A stretch of DNA of 64,000 bases, taken from NCBI RefSeq assembly GCF_000196655.1, contig NC_014253.1:1319423-1383422 (forward strand), written 5' to 3'. Position numbers and translations under genes: made by a program. The stretch is from Methanohalobium evestigatum Z-7303. Its GTDB lineage: Archaea > Halobacteriota > Methanosarcinia > Methanosarcinales > Methanosarcinaceae. The notes beneath the pieces are model-generated. The model saw nothing but the letters and a program-made list of their open reading frames with translations. It ran no database searches and was not told the DNA's origin. Positions 27,218-38,794 of the stretch are shown here, piece by piece (the stretch's first letter is position 1; the number at the start of each line of letters is the position of its first letter).

Positions 27218-27865
27218 TCAGGTATTTTTCACCTTTTTATGAAGAAATATCCATAATATACCGGGAATAATTACACCAACAGCAAGAGGAAACGACCATT
27301 CGGATACACTATGCAGGTAACTGCCGAAATATGAATAGTAAACAGTCACAGGGATTGTGCCTATAATAATAATGCTCAGAAAACGCAAGAATGATATTCC
27401 TGTCAGTCCGGCAAAACATGACATGGTTTCTGTTAGCATAGGTACCATGCGTGATAGTATAAGGATGCCTTCACCCCATTGTGTAAACCATTTATTCATC
27501 AATTTCTGTTCACTCTCATCGATAAAAGTTAAAGCTTTTCGTTTCCCTATATATCTTGTTAGACAGAAACCAGTAATTGATGCAAGCAGTGAGCCCAAAG
27601 TCCCAATTAAAACACCCCAGAAAAAACCATACAAAGAACCTGCAAGGGTCATAAGCACAGAAGAAGGTACAGGAATAACAAGGTCAATAATAAGCATTAG
27701 TATTATTATCAACCCTGCAAGTGAATCGAATGATAGAACCCAGTTTTTTACATCTTCAAGAGTTAGGAATCCGGATAATTCAAAGATAATAAATATCATC
27801 AGGAAAACAGTAAAAAGAATAAGAGGAATGAATCTCCAGTTGAATGTTTCCCATTTATCCAGCAT
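27218..27865 (-). CDS. DedA/TVP38 (VTT domain) membrane protein
   Basis: 215 residues with about five membrane segments. The VTT-domain pattern is present: PVPSSVLMTLAGSLYGFFWG, GSLLASITGFCLTRYIG and a later SRMVPMLTETMSCFAG region. Family members act in lipid translocation and membrane homeostasis. It lies 41 bases upstream of the 3' end of metX in the same direction but is probably a separate unit. Confidence 0.85.
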   Translation of the reverse strand: MLDKWETFNWRFIPLILFTVFLMIFIIFELSGFLTLEDVKNWVLSFDSLAGLIIILMLIIDLVIPVPSSVLMTLAGSLYGFFWGVLIGTLGSLLASITGFCLTRYIGKRKALTFIDESEQKLMNKWFTQWGEGILILSRMVPMLTETMSCFAGLTGISFLRFLSIIIIGTIPVTVYYSYFGSYLHSVSEWSFPLAVGVIIPGILWIFLHKKVKNT

Positions 27866-27906
27866 ACATATATATTTTAAGGAGCCCCTGATTTAAAAAC
27901 ATCCGG

Positions 27907-29376
27907 TTAAAATTCCTCAATCAACCTGCTTATATCCTCACTTGTAACCATCCCGATAACCCTTCTATCCTTATCAATTACCGGAAGTGCAGAAATATCC
28001 TTACTTTCCATTTTTTCCGCTGCTTTTTCAATAGGTTCATCAGGTCGAGCGGTTACAACATTTTTTGTCATTATCTCTTCAAGGTTGTCTGATTTTAATG
28101 CAATCGATTTGGAGATATCCCATGAGGTAACCAATCCAACGAGTTTACTATCTGAGGATACCAACGGTAAATGAGTAATTTCCTTTTCAAACATTACCCT
28201 GGCTGCTTCATCTATGCTTATTCCCTCTTTGATTGTCGCTATATCCTCAATCATTATATCTGAAACATAGGTATGTGAGAGGAAATTGTTAAGCACATAA
28301 TTTAGTTGTCCGCTTTCCAGCAAGAATGAGTCGTGTCCGTAATTGGATTCGATTTCTCTATAGGTCACATCAGCATTGTTAGCACTTAAAGCCATTACAA
28401 TTTCTCTCAACTGATATGGAGGATACAGCCAGTCAGATGTAAACGAAATTACCAAAAATTTCGCCTCTACATTTTTTAAACCTTCTGCAAGGGAATTGTT
28501 TTCTGTCAAATCAAAATAATCAATAGCTTTGGTAAGATACAGATAAGAATTCGCATCAAATCTTTCGGTAAATGTTAAACCCTGATAGTGCAGATAACTT
28601 TCGACTTCAAATTCTCTGGAAAAATCGAATTCGTATTCGTTTTTATCCTGCAATCTCCTCCCAAATTTTTGGTGCATGGAATCATCGCTGAGATAGGTAA
28701 TATGACCAATCATTCTTGCAAGAGCCAGCCCATGAGTTGGTTCTTTTTCACCATAATAATTACCACTGTTCCAATTTGGGTCAGAAACTATAGCAATCCT
28801 TCCAACTTCATTGAAAGCTATTTGCTGGGGTGTGGAATATCCGGCTGTAGCTATTGGTATTGCCTTTTTTACCATGTCTGGATATGATACACTCCACTGA
28901 AGAACCTGAAGTCCGCCCATAGACCCTCCTATAACTGCTAAAAGTTTGGATATACCCAGATAATCTATTAGTTTTTTCTGAGCGTTTACCATATCTTTTA
29001 TTGTAACTACTGGAAAATCAAGCCCATAGGATTCTCCTGTATCCGGATTAATCGATGAAGGACCTGTAGACCCTTTACAGCCCCCGATGACGTTGGAACA
29101 GATTATAAAATATTTCCGTGTATCAAGAGCTTTACCAGGACCTATTATTATGTCCCACCATCCGGGTTTTCTGTCACCTTCATGCCATCCTGCCGCATGA
29201 GCATCACCTGTAAGGGCGTGACATACAAGAATAGCATTGCTTTTATCCCAGTTCAAAGTTCCGTAGGTTTCATAGGCAAGAGTTACATCACTTATTTTTT
29301 TGCCGCTTTCAAGGACAAGCTCTTCAGGTATCTGGTAATATTTTGTTTCAACATTACCTATTGATTTGTATTTCAT
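27907..29376 (-). CDS. metX: Homoserine O-acetyltransferase MetX fused to two CBS domains
   Basis: 489 residues. The first ~370 are MetX, an alpha/beta hydrolase-fold acyltransferase with the nucleophile elbow VIGGSMGG and the C-terminal GHDSFLLE. The last ~115 are a tandem CBS pair ([19 protein letters not shown] and [14 protein letters not shown]). It makes O-acetylhomoserine from homoserine and acetyl-CoA for methionine synthesis. CBS domains bind adenosyl ligands such as SAM or AMP, so feedback control is likely. It overlaps metY by 4 bases. Confidence 0.93.
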   Translation of the reverse strand: MKYKSIGNVETKYYQIPEELVLESGKKISDVTLAYETYGTLNWDKSNAILVCHALTGDAHAAGWHEGDRKPGWWDIIIGPGKALDTRKYFIICSNVIGGCKGSTGPSSINPDTGESYGLDFPVVTIKDMVNAQKKLIDYLGISKLLAVIGGSMGGLQVLQWSVSYPDMVKKAIPIATAGYSTPQQIAFNEVGRIAIVSDPNWNSGNYYGEKEPTHGLALARMIGHITYLSDDSMHQKFGRRLQDKNEYEFDFSREFEVESYLHYQGLTFTERFDANSYLYLTKAIDYFDLTENNSLAEGLKNVEAKFLVISFTSDWLYPPYQLREIVMALSANNADVTYREIESNYGHDSFLLESGQLNYVLNNFLSHTYVSDIMIEDIATIKEGISIDEAARVMFEKEITHLPLVSSDSKLVGLVTSWDISKSIALKSDNLEEIMTKNVVTARPDEPIEKAAEKMESKDISALPVIDKDRRVIGMVTSEDISRLIEEF

Positions 29377-30659
29377 ACTTTTTGGGACAACTCCAGTGCC
29401 TGGTCAATATCCTGAATAATATCTTCAGCATCTTCTATACCAATAGACAACCTGATAAAATCATCAGTAACCCCTGTAGATTTCTTCTCTTCCTCGGTTA
29501 ACTGTTGGTGGGTTGTTGATGCGGGATGGACAACAAGGCTTTTTGCATCTCCTATATTGGCAAGATGTGAGAGTAGTTGAACATTCTCAATAAATTTTTT
29601 ACCGGACTCAAGTCCACCTTTAATACCGAATCCAATAAGTGCTCCGTATTTACCATTGAGATACTTTCCTGCACGTTCATGTGTTGGATGAGTTTCAAGT
29701 CCCGGGTAATTCACCCATTCTACATCTTGGTGTTTTTCAAGGAATTTGGCTACTTTGAAGGCATTATCACAATGTTTTTCCATTCTCAGTGGGAGTGTTT
29801 CCAGACCCTGCAAAAACAGAAAGGCATTGAAAGGGCTCAGGGCTGTGCCAAGGTCACGCAGAAGCTGAACACGCATTTTTACAATAAAAGCAATCTTTCC
29901 GAATTCTTCCCAGTATTTTAATCCATGGTAGCCGGGATCAGGTTCAGTAAGTTCCGGGAACTTGCCATTGTTCCAGTTGAAATTTCCAGAATCAACAATT
30001 AATCCACCTATAGAAGTTCCGTGTCCACCCAAAAACTTGGTTGCCGACAGGACTTCAATATCAGCACCAAAACTAATCGGCTGTGAAATACCTATTCCTG
30101 TTGTATTGTCCACTATCAGCGGAATACCGGCAGAATGTGCAATATCTGTTATTTGTTCAAAATCAGGAACATCCAGTTTTGGGTTTCCTATGATTTCAGT
30201 ATAAATTGCTTTAGTGTTTTCGTTTATCTGTTCTTTAAACTCTCCAGGTTTTGTAGAATCCACAAATTTTACTTTTCTACCAAGGTCTGGAAGTGTATTA
30301 TTGAACAACTGGTAAGTACCACCATAAAGGTTGTCTGCAGAAACAATTTCATCACCTGGTTGAGTGATTCCAAGCACTGCCAGTGTGATAGCAGACATAC
30401 CTGATGAAACTGCCAATGCTCCGGCACCCCCTTCTAGAGATGCCACCCGCTGTTCCAGAACCTCGTTGGTAGGGTTTGTGATTCTTGTATATATATTCCC
30501 GAATTCTTTCAGACCAAAAAGTCTTGCAGCATGGTCTGTATCTTTAAAATTGTAGGATGTAGTCTGATATATGGGAACGGCTCTGGAACCTGTTGTAGGG
30601 TCTGGTACCTGACCTGCATGTACTGCTCTGGTACTGAACCCGTAATTTTGTTTGCCCAT
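29373..30659 (-). CDS. metY: O-acetylhomoserine sulfhydrylase MetY
   Basis: 428 residues, a Cys/Met-metabolism PLP enzyme. The N-terminal [27 protein letters not shown] block is typical, and the PLP lysine lies in [11 protein letters not shown]. It makes homocysteine from O-acetylhomoserine and sulfide. It sits 14 bases downstream of pscS and overlaps metX, forming a sulfur amino acid operon. Confidence 0.94.
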   Translation of the reverse strand: MGKQNYGFSTRAVHAGQVPDPTTGSRAVPIYQTTSYNFKDTDHAARLFGLKEFGNIYTRITNPTNEVLEQRVASLEGGAGALAVSSGMSAITLAVLGITQPGDEIVSADNLYGGTYQLFNNTLPDLGRKVKFVDSTKPGEFKEQINENTKAIYTEIIGNPKLDVPDFEQITDIAHSAGIPLIVDNTTGIGISQPISFGADIEVLSATKFLGGHGTSIGGLIVDSGNFNWNNGKFPELTEPDPGYHGLKYWEEFGKIAFIVKMRVQLLRDLGTALSPFNAFLFLQGLETLPLRMEKHCDNAFKVAKFLEKHQDVEWVNYPGLETHPTHERAGKYLNGKYGALIGFGIKGGLESGKKFIENVQLLSHLANIGDAKSLVVHPASTTHQQLTEEEKKSTGVTDDFIRLSIGIEDAEDIIQDIDQALELSQKV

Positions 30660-30673
30660 GTAAAACCTCTAAT

Positions 30674-31909
<1,236 letters not shown>

Positions 31910-31954
31910 TCAAGCATCCAACAATATGTTATACTTGACATTCAGGTATTGATT

Positions 31955-32236
31955 TCAACAGGCTTTAACTGCTTCGCTGAATACTTCATTAAACTCATCA
32001 CAACGGGAGATGAGTTTTGATAAAGCCTCTTTGATAACAGTAATCTGGTCTGTACCATCGGTTTTGACATACAGTATAGGTTCACTTACATTAACATGTT
32101 TCATATCGTATGAAGCGATTTCAACTCTGCTGTCTTCAAGAAGTATTGATTTTAAAACATTAAGCAGGGTATGGTCTTCTCCCTGTATCTCCATATTTAT
32201 TTCATAATCAGTCTTGTTTAAAATTTTTAATTCCAT
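31955..32236 (-). CDS. rpo11: DNA-directed RNA polymerase subunit Rpo11 (L)
   Basis: 93 residues, the expected length. The conserved core GEDHTLLNVLKSILLED and the C-terminal ALSKLISRCDEF helix are those of the Rpo11/RPB11 family, which pairs with Rpo3 in polymerase assembly. It follows csl4 with a 19-base gap in an information-processing gene cluster typical of euryarchaea. Confidence 0.95.
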   Translation of the reverse strand: MELKILNKTDYEINMEIQGEDHTLLNVLKSILLEDSRVEIASYDMKHVNVSEPILYVKTDGTDQITVIKEALSKLISRCDEFNEVFSEAVKAC

Positions 32237-32255
32237 TTTCTCACCTTAAAAAACT

Positions 32256-32855
32256 TCAGATTATACCTGTTCCATAATCAGAAGATATCTTTCGTTTTTC
32301 GGTTTTTCCACAATTGGGACATTTGAGTTTATTATTATCCTTTTCCATTGCACTCCTACAGTTTGTGCAGTAGGCTTTCATAACTCCAAGAGAGTCTTCA
32401 GAAGTGCTAAGACTTAGGTTTTTGGCACTTTTAATTTTCCCCTTTACAATATCAAATGGTGCAAACTCATCTGAAAGCTTTTTGACATAAGCATCTTTTA
32501 CATTGGACACATGTATCGCAGCAGGCCGGGACTCCTGAAATTCCCTTTCTCCTTTATCTTTGATTGCTTCAAGTCCCACTATAGCTACTGAATCGCGAAC
32601 ATCGGTTATTCCACCGATAACAATGTCGCCTTCTTTTATGGATGGTGGTGTTTTTGTATTCGGAATCACTGATACTGAACGGGAATTATCATCAACAACA
32701 ACATCTCCTGCAACAAGTGAATATATATTCCCGTGATACATGTAAGTCCCCTCACCGGGTATATATTCCTCAGTAGTTCCTACAAAATCACCCGGCATCA
32801 CAAAATTAGATTCATAGTCTTCAAGTTCCTCTGATTCTTCTGACTCCAGTGTCAT
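32256..32855 (-). CDS. csl4: Exosome RNA-binding subunit Csl4
   Basis: 199 residues from ATG 32855. The N-terminal domain starts VMPGDFVGTTEEYIPGEGTY, an S1 domain follows, and a zinc ribbon (CTNC..CPNC) closes the protein. Csl4 caps the archaeal exosome and recruits RNA. The frame stays open upstream for more than 50 codons with a strong ribosome binding site before an ATT at 33017 and no usual start codon, so a longer N-terminus (253 residues) is possible. Confidence 0.9.
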   Translation of the reverse strand: MTLESEESEELEDYESNFVMPGDFVGTTEEYIPGEGTYMYHGNIYSLVAGDVVVDDNSRSVSVIPNTKTPPSIKEGDIVIGGITDVRDSVAIVGLEAIKDKGEREFQESRPAAIHVSNVKDAYVKKLSDEFAPFDIVKGKIKSAKNLSLSTSEDSLGVMKAYCTNCRSAMEKDNNKLKCPNCGKTEKRKISSDYGTGII

Positions 32856-33066
32856 CTCTTCATCTTGGCTGATGTTTTCTTTCTCCTTGAATTCAGTTGT
32901 GTCATTAGGTTCGTAATTTTTATCTTGTGTATTTATAGATTTATCGGAATTATTTATAGGTTTTTTATCATCAGAAGCTTTTATTTTCCTTCTTGAAAGT
33001 CTTTTTCTTATTCTAATAAAAATCCCTCGTTGGGTTAATTGTAATAATAGTTATAAAAACCAGTTT

Positions 33067-33660
33067 TTATAGAGACTGACTGATTCTATAGATTTCAACT
33101 TCAATTTGTTCTACATCTTTTTTATGGAATTTAAATGTTCGTTTTAACGGAAACCCTGTCCTATACCATTCTGTAACAACAGCAGGACTTATGAATTTTT
33201 CAATAAAATTTTTACTTCCTTTGTTGTGTATAGAATATATTACATTTGCCAGTTTTAAAGCATTTGATAAAAACGGTCGGTCACTGCCTCTTACCTGTGA
33301 ACCGAAAGGGGGATTCATGACCACTGTCTGTGCTTCACCTGATATATTACTTATATCCTTACATATAAAATCCACGTCTACATTCATACTCCTGGCATTT
33401 TTATCAGCGATCTGGAGAGCATAGTGGTCAGTATCAAATCCTGTTACTATTTCAGCACCCAGTAATTTTGCTCCGATAGCAAGAACCCCTGTTCCACACC
33501 CAATATCATATACTGTGTCTCTAATATCACCTTTCATATATGCAAAATGAAGTAATTCAGCAGCGATTGGAGCGGGTGTAGTATATTGTTCCAGTGATGC
33601 ATCCGGACTATTGAAACCTTCAACCTGCTCAAGCAACATTTCTAATTTTCGCTGTTTCAT
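33067..33660 (-). CDS. METTL5-like RNA (adenine-N6) methyltransferase
   Basis: About 197 residues from ATG 33660; a GTG at 33675 is the alternative. The features are LEQYTTPAPIAAELL, SAM motif I DIGCGTGVLAIGAKLLG, and the N6-adenine motif NPPFG. This matches the archaeal/eukaryal METTL5 type that modifies a small-subunit rRNA adenine. It is placed between dph2 and csl4, consistent with a translation role. Confidence 0.85.
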   Translation of the reverse strand: MKQRKLEMLLEQVEGFNSPDASLEQYTTPAPIAAELLHFAYMKGDIRDTVYDIGCGTGVLAIGAKLLGAEIVTGFDTDHYALQIADKNARSMNVDVDFICKDISNISGEAQTVVMNPPFGSQVRGSDRPFLSNALKLANVIYSIHNKGSKNFIEKFISPAVVTEWYRTGFPLKRTFKFHKKDVEQIEVEIYRISQSL

Positions 33661-33664
33661 CGGA

Positions 33665-34666
33665 TTATTGTACACCTCTTATTTCATCAAATACCAGTTT
33701 TTCCCATTTACGCTCCCCAAGTACTATTTCAAATTCCTGAGGTGTAAGCATTGGAGATGGGAAATGTCCCACATCATCGATTGCTATCCTTGGACAGGCA
33801 GTATTAACAAATGCATCCACTTTAAATTGCAATAATTGGTCAGATGTTACACGGTCCATGGTCAAAATATATGCTTTTTTGCCATGTTTTTTTGCAAGGT
33901 TTTTTAAATATTTTGCCAGTTCCATACGATATTGTCCAATCTTTGATGAAACCAAAATTCCAAAGGTAGATGAATCAAGTGACTTTGCAATAACAGCACT
34001 TCTCTGGCGCAATATTCTGGATGGGTCTACATAATATGTTTTATCCATAAACGGGTCTGCAACCATGACAGGTTTACCGGTTGCTACCGCAACTCCTACC
34101 GGATGAAATTCACCGCTGCCGATATATAAGTATTCATCACATTCATCTATTTCAGCCGATGAGAAATTACATCCAAGAACCTGTCCGGGGTAGGCAATCC
34201 TCGTGTCTCCTTTTTGGATTATACATTCCCTACTACAGGATTCAATAATTTTACGCACTTCTTCCAGTTTATGTACATGCTGGACTGTAGTGAGAACCCC
34301 TACGCGGTAAGCTTTAATATTTTCCATCGCCTGTTTGACAATTTCTGAAATATTTATTTCAGAAGCCGCTTTGATGTAGTAAATTTTTTCGTTGTATTTG
34401 CAGTCATCAAGTTCTGAATGTCCGAAATGGAAAAGAATGTCCACATCATCCAGTATATCAGTATCAATATCGCATGCCCCATAACAGGGATTTGCAGATA
34501 CTATGACCTCTACACATGTAGATTGTTCCAATTTTGATGCTATATCAATAGACTTTCTTTTTAATCCCTCTGGTAATTGTAAACCTACAACATATGCTTC
34601 TGTTTTATTTATAATATCAATCAGATGTTGTGTTTGAAATTCAAACCTTTCATTGTTTGCCACCAT
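33665..34666 (-). CDS. dph2: Diphthamide biosynthesis protein Dph2
   Basis: 333 residues. The Dph1/Dph2 pattern is seen: QLPEGLKRKSIDIA near the start, ANPCYGACDID with one cluster Cys, TRIAYPGQVLGCNFS with another, and VNTACPRIAIDD with a third. It is a non-canonical radical SAM enzyme that adds the 3-amino-3-carboxypropyl group to the diphthamide His of aEF2. It overlaps hpt upstream by 17 bases. Confidence 0.92.
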   Translation of the reverse strand: MVANNERFEFQTQHLIDIINKTEAYVVGLQLPEGLKRKSIDIASKLEQSTCVEVIVSANPCYGACDIDTDILDDVDILFHFGHSELDDCKYNEKIYYIKAASEINISEIVKQAMENIKAYRVGVLTTVQHVHKLEEVRKIIESCSRECIIQKGDTRIAYPGQVLGCNFSSAEIDECDEYLYIGSGEFHPVGVAVATGKPVMVADPFMDKTYYVDPSRILRQRSAVIAKSLDSSTFGILVSSKIGQYRMELAKYLKNLAKKHGKKAYILTMDRVTSDQLLQFKVDAFVNTACPRIAIDDVGHFPSPMLTPQEFEIVLGERKWEKLVFDEIRGVQ

Positions 34667-35222
34667 TTACCTCCCTTATTGAAACACCTTTTTCATCCAC
34701 ATTGATTTTAATAAGGGATTTGACAGGTATGTTCATCTCTTTTAATTTTGATACCCCTTCACCACGTTCAACAATTACCACAACCTCATCTATTATGCTT
34801 CCTGCATCGATCAACGCTTTGATAACAGATTGGAGAGTACCACCGGTACTGACCACATCATCCACTATCAGTATACGGTCACCACTTTCGATACCATTAA
34901 TGTAAAGTTGACCTTTTGAATATCCTGTACTCTGTGATACTGCAATTTCACCATTCAGACCGTATTTTCTTTTCCTAATTATTGATAGTGGAACACCTGA
35001 CTTAAGAGACAGTGATGTTGCAATAGGGATGCCCATAGCTTCGATTGAAACAATTTTGTCCACATTCATTTTGGTATTTTCAACTATATGATTGGCTATT
35101 TCCTGTAATAATTCAGGCTCTACCGAAGGGATACCATCGGTTATAGGATTTATAAAGTAATAGTAATTGTTCTTTTTAATCACTGGAGATATTTCCAGCG
35201 ATTTTTGAAGTGTGTCCAGCAT
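34650..35222 (-). CDS. hpt: Archaeal hypoxanthine/guanine (purine) phosphoribosyltransferase
   Basis: 190 residues from ATG 35222, chosen because MLDTLQKSLEISPV matches the family start and GAGG lies upstream; an earlier ATG at 35243 gives 197. The PRPP-binding loop is ILIVDDVVSTGGT. It salvages hypoxanthine or guanine to IMP or GMP. It is the first gene of the hpt-dph2-METTL5-csl4-rpo11 cluster. Confidence 0.88.
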   Translation of the reverse strand: MLDTLQKSLEISPVIKKNNYYYFINPITDGIPSVEPELLQEIANHIVENTKMNVDKIVSIEAMGIPIATSLSLKSGVPLSIIRKRKYGLNGEIAVSQSTGYSKGQLYINGIESGDRILIVDDVVSTGGTLQSVIKALIDAGSIIDEVVVIVERGEGVSKLKEMNIPVKSLIKINVDEKGVSIREVNGGKQ

Positions 35223-35508
35223 GATGTTTAATCCTCTATGCACAACTTAAAATATAGACTACATATCCTGTAGATAACATCGAGTTATGAGGTTTATGAT
35301 ACAAAAAAATCTATGTGGTATATAATGTTAACCCGTAAAACTGGGAATAGTTTCTAAATAGAGAGGAATAAATAAAATCCAATCAATTTAGTATTGATTG
35401 GAAATATGGGATAGCTAACAGCTGGAAATATTTAATTAAAATATAGTATACTTTATAAGTAAAATATATAAGAATTGATAACAGAAAATATAATCAATTA
35501 TATTCATC

Positions 35509-36711
35509 ATGGAGATTGTTATGGTTAAAAGGACCGAAACGATATACCTAAATTATGATAAAAACCTTAGCTGGTTGTGTCATATTTCCAAGAACTTATA
35601 CAACCAGGCAAACTTCATAGTTAAACAATCCCTAAATGATGAAGGTGATTGGGTAAGATACGAAGAACTAAATAAACAGTTAAAAGGTACTGAAAATCAT
35701 TCTGTTTTACCCACACAAACAGCACAACAGACACTAAAACTGATGGATAAAAACTGGAAATCTTTCTTCCAATCAATTAAAGACTGGAAGAAGAACCCAG
35801 AAAATTACTATTCAAAACCCAACCCACCAAAATATAAAAAGAAAAATGGCGAAAATATTCTCTCTTTCACAAACCAACAGTGTAAGATAAAAAAAGGAGT
35901 CCTCAAGTTCCCGAAGAAAACGAACCTGCAAGTAGAAACTCGTCTTACAGATGACACTAAACTAAATCAAGTTCGAATTCTTCCTATGGGAGTTGGTTAT
36001 AAGTGTGAAATTGTTTACGAGAAGGATTTAGAAACACCAGATCCAAACGAAGAAAACATCGCCAGTATCGACTTGGGTATTAATAATATCGTCACTATGG
36101 TGAATAACATCGGTGAAAAACCGATTGTTATTAAGGGCGGAGTCGCAAAATCAATAAACCAGTTCTACAACAAAAAAGCTGGAAAACTAAAATCTATTTA
36201 TGATAAATTAGGCATCAAAAACAGCAAAAAACTGAAAAAACTATACCATAAATATAAAATGAAAATCAATGACTTCTTCCATAAAGCAAGTAAAAGAGTT
36301 ATTGATTTTTGTGTCAAACACAACATCGGCACACTAGTCATTGGATATAACGAAGGGTGGAAACAAGAAGTGTATATGGGTAAGCGTAATAACCAAAAGT
36401 TCACACAGATTCCATTTCATAGACTTCTTGAACAACTAAAATACAAAGCCGAAGATGTTGGATTGAAAGTAATTGAGCAAGAAGAATCCTACACATCGAA
36501 GTGTTCGTTCCTCGATGGTGAACCAGTTGAGAGAAGGACTTCTTATCTTGGTAAAAGAATTAAAAGAGGGCTTTTCCGATCATCTAACGGCACTATAATC
36601 AATGCCGATGTAAATGGTGCCTATAATATTATGAAGAAAGCAATCCCTGATTTAGATGGGATAGAGGGTGTAGCGTTACACCCAGTGAGTATATCTCACG
36701 AATGTGATTGA
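35509..36711 (+). CDS. tnpB: TnpB, RNA-guided nuclease of element 2
   Basis: 400 residues (ATG 35521, four residues in, is also possible). The RuvC-like motifs are IASIDLGINN, LVIGYNEGW and NADVNGAYNI. As in element 1, the zinc finger is not complete: SYTSKCSFL keeps one Cys only. GKRNNQKFTQIPFHRLL is typical of this TnpB subgroup. The frame is intact, so the protein could be active as a guide-dependent nuclease. Confidence 0.9.
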   Translation: MEIVMVKRTETIYLNYDKNLSWLCHISKNLYNQANFIVKQSLNDEGDWVRYEELNKQLKGTENHSVLPTQTAQQTLKLMDKNWKSFFQSIKDWKKNPENYYSKPNPPKYKKKNGENILSFTNQQCKIKKGVLKFPKKTNLQVETRLTDDTKLNQVRILPMGVGYKCEIVYEKDLETPDPNEENIASIDLGINNIVTMVNNIGEKPIVIKGGVAKSINQFYNKKAGKLKSIYDKLGIKNSKKLKKLYHKYKMKINDFFHKASKRVIDFCVKHNIGTLVIGYNEGWKQEVYMGKRNNQKFTQIPFHRLLEQLKYKAEDVGLKVIEQEESYTSKCSFLDGEPVERRTSYLGKRIKRGLFRSSNGTIINADVNGAYNIMKKAIPDLDGIEGVALHPVSISHECD

Positions 36712-36745
36712 TAATAAAATTAGTTATCTAATGTTACTAAGTTTA
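36640..36745 (+). ncRNA. Candidate omega-RNA at the 3' end of element 2
   Basis: Two hairpins overlap the last codons of tnpB: GGGTGTA/TACACCC (36666-36683, loop GCGT) and GTGAG/CTCAC (36685-36699). This is where TnpB guide RNAs lie in related elements. Limits are guesses. Confidence 0.4.
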
Positions 36746-36884
36746 TCAATTACAATGACGTTATCAGTATGTTCACCATGTTTAATAATAGAAATTAACT
36801 TTTAATTAATGTTTTATTAGTTAATCTAATATATTAAAAACAATATCCAGAATACACATGTAAATTAAATGGAGGGAGAATTAA

Positions 36885-37376
36885 ATGAGTACTACTGATA
36901 ATTTAAAAGATGCTTTTTCAGGCGAATCAATGGCAAACAGAAAATATCTTGCTTTTGCAAAAAAAGCCGAGAAAGACGGATATAATCAAATAGCTAAATT
37001 GTTTAGGGCTGCCGCAGCTGCAGAAACAGTGCATGCTCACAATCATCTGGATATACTTGACGAAGTTAAAAGCACCAATGAAAACTTACAGGAAGCTATA
37101 AACGGCGAAACCTTTGAATTTGAACAGATGTATCCGGGTTATATAGAAGAAGCAAAAGAGGAAGAACAAACAAAAGCTGAATGGAGTTTTGACGTAGCAA
37201 ACAAAGTTGAAAAGATTCATGCTGATTTATATCAGAAGGCACTGGATAACATGGGCAACAATGAAGAAGTTGATTACTACGTCTGCCAGGTATGTGGAAA
37301 CACCGTCGAAAATGAAGCACCTGATGTATGTCCTATATGCGGCGCTCCAAAATCAAAATTTGAAAAAATTGAATAA
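36885..37376 (+). CDS. Rubrerythrin
   Basis: 163 residues. A ferritin-like diiron domain (NLKDAFSGESMANRKYLAFAKKAEKDG and AAAAETVHAHNHL with the expected Glu and His ligands) is followed by a rubredoxin-like domain (VCQVCG and CPICGAP). It reduces hydrogen peroxide in anaerobes. The ribosome binding site GGAGGGAG precedes ATG. A decayed relative lies at 47331-47519. Confidence 0.95.
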   Translation: MSTTDNLKDAFSGESMANRKYLAFAKKAEKDGYNQIAKLFRAAAAAETVHAHNHLDILDEVKSTNENLQEAINGETFEFEQMYPGYIEEAKEEEQTKAEWSFDVANKVEKIHADLYQKALDNMGNNEEVDYYVCQVCGNTVENEAPDVCPICGAPKSKFEKIE

Positions 37377-37405
37377 ATAACTTTTACTTCTCTTTTTATT
37401 TTAAC

Positions 37406-37807
37406 TTAAACCACACCAGCAATACCGAAGATACTTTGACCAAATATAATCACTGCAAGGTTACTTGCAACAAGAACAATACCCATTATATTAATGGTAT
37501 GCTTTCCAAATTTCCACCCTGATTTCGATTTTTTATCCATAACATAACAAATATACAGGAACAGAAGAACCATCAGTTTCAATATGGTAAGCCCTACAAA
37601 ACCATATTCAGAAATTATTGTTGAAGGCAGGCTATTACCTTCAAAACCATATCCATTGGTTATAGCAAACCATGTTGTCAGAATATCACCAATGATATAA
37701 AATGCTATTATATACCGCACTTCCACCAGAAATTTGAAGACCTTATGATTTAATAATCTGTTCAAATGATTATAGGTATCATTAATATTATAGCATTCTG
37801 TTCTTAT
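37406..37807 (-). CDS. DUF5658-like membrane protein, start uncertain
   Basis: Four hydrophobic segments occur, including YIIAFYIIGDILTTWFAI and FVGLTILKLMVLLFLYICYV; the pattern resembles small archaeal DUF5658/DUF63-type membrane proteins. The longest frame starts at TTG 37837, but a strong ribosome binding site (AGGAGGGGG) lies inside it, 5 bases before ATA at 37807. I therefore place the start at 37807 with reserve. No function can be given. Confidence 0.6.
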   Translation of the reverse strand: MRTECYNINDTYNHLNRLLNHKVFKFLVEVRYIIAFYIIGDILTTWFAITNGYGFEGNSLPSTIISEYGFVGLTILKLMVLLFLYICYVMDKKSKSGWKFGKHTINIMGIVLVASNLAVIIFGQSIFGIAGVV

Positions 37808-37972
37808 ATATACCCCCTCCTGTCTGATATACCCCAAATATCAAACCTAAAGTTTGGTTATAAGTTATAATGTTAAAAGAAATATGGTTTTGGAAATAAA
37901 GTTTCAGAATTCAGTTACAATGCCTTTTGTTAACCCCATTAATTTTAATATGTCTGTTAGATATTTTATTGT

Positions 37973-38608
37973 ATGGACTATGTGGGGATTTTTGTTTTTG
38001 CATTTGTATCTATATTTGTTATTGTAGACCCTCTTGCAGCGGTTGTAACCTTCATCTCATTGACAAATAAAATGGATGATAAAACAAAAAATATGGTAGC
38101 AAAACGTGCAGTTCTGCTTGCGTGTGTTATTGCTCTGGCTTTTGCTCTAACCGGTAATTTTGTTCTAAATATTTTCGGAATCGGTGTTGATTCTCTACGA
38201 ATAGCAGGTGGAATCTTACTTTTTACAGTTGCACTGGATATGATGCATGCTAAAATATCAAGAGAAAGTATAACAAAAAACGAAATCTCAGAATATATAG
38301 ACAGAGAAGATGTTTGGATATTCCCAATTGCGCTTCCTCTTCTAACCGGACCGGGGGCAATCACAACAGTAATTGTCCTTATGGGCAATTCTGATACAAT
38401 CTTGAATAAATTAGTAGTTATTCTGGCAATCATTGCTACCTTTATAATAACACTTTATGTATTCATTTTTTCAAGACGTCTCTACAAAATTATGGGATAT
38501 ACTGGAATGCTGGTTTTTACAAGAATCATGGGACTGTTATTGGCAGCTATATCAATAGAGTTTATTACTACTGGCATATTAAATATGTTCCAGAATTATG
38601 GACCTTAA
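37973..38608 (+). CDS. MarC family (UPF0056) membrane protein
   Basis: 211 residues with six membrane helices. The MarC pattern is clear: FVIVDPLAAVVTFISLT near the N-terminus, IAGGILLFTVALDM in helix 3 and ALPLLTGPGAITTVIVLMG in helix 4. The family was once linked to multiple antibiotic resistance, but the transport function is unknown. Monocistronic, upstream of hmgA. Confidence 0.92.
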   Translation: MDYVGIFVFAFVSIFVIVDPLAAVVTFISLTNKMDDKTKNMVAKRAVLLACVIALAFALTGNFVLNIFGIGVDSLRIAGGILLFTVALDMMHAKISRESITKNEISEYIDREDVWIFPIALPLLTGPGAITTVIVLMGNSDTILNKLVVILAIIATFIITLYVFIFSRRLYKIMGYTGMLVFTRIMGLLLAAISIEFITTGILNMFQNYGP

Positions 38609-38794
38609 ACAAATAATTATACATTCATTTTTATAAATAACCATATAGAGTGAAATATTTGTATCACCAATAATAAACAGTATCATAGGTTAAATACTAC
38701 TGACGGCTTTAGTCGTGGGGTAATTTACCTGGTTACAGGAATTTTAATATCAACAAAGCCAATATATTTTCAACTTCAAAGGTGTTAGTTACTC

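Larger units (their letters stand above)
35340..36745 (+). mobile_element. IS605-type element carrying only tnpB (element 2), ends approximate
   Basis: A perfect 8-bp hairpin with 7-base loop (35379-35401) marks the left end. After tnpB, a weak hairpin near 36720-36740 may mark the right end. The terminal sequences differ from those of elements 1 and 3, so this is a separate lineage and I could not fix its target. It sits between genes and disrupts nothing visible. There is no tnpA. Confidence 0.7.

Noticed and set aside
38690-38735. Sequence resembling an IS605-type left-end hairpin (GGCTTTAGTCGTGGGG) before hmgA
   Set aside because: The stem is only about 3 bp and no right end or tnpB remnant is nearby; too weak to call.
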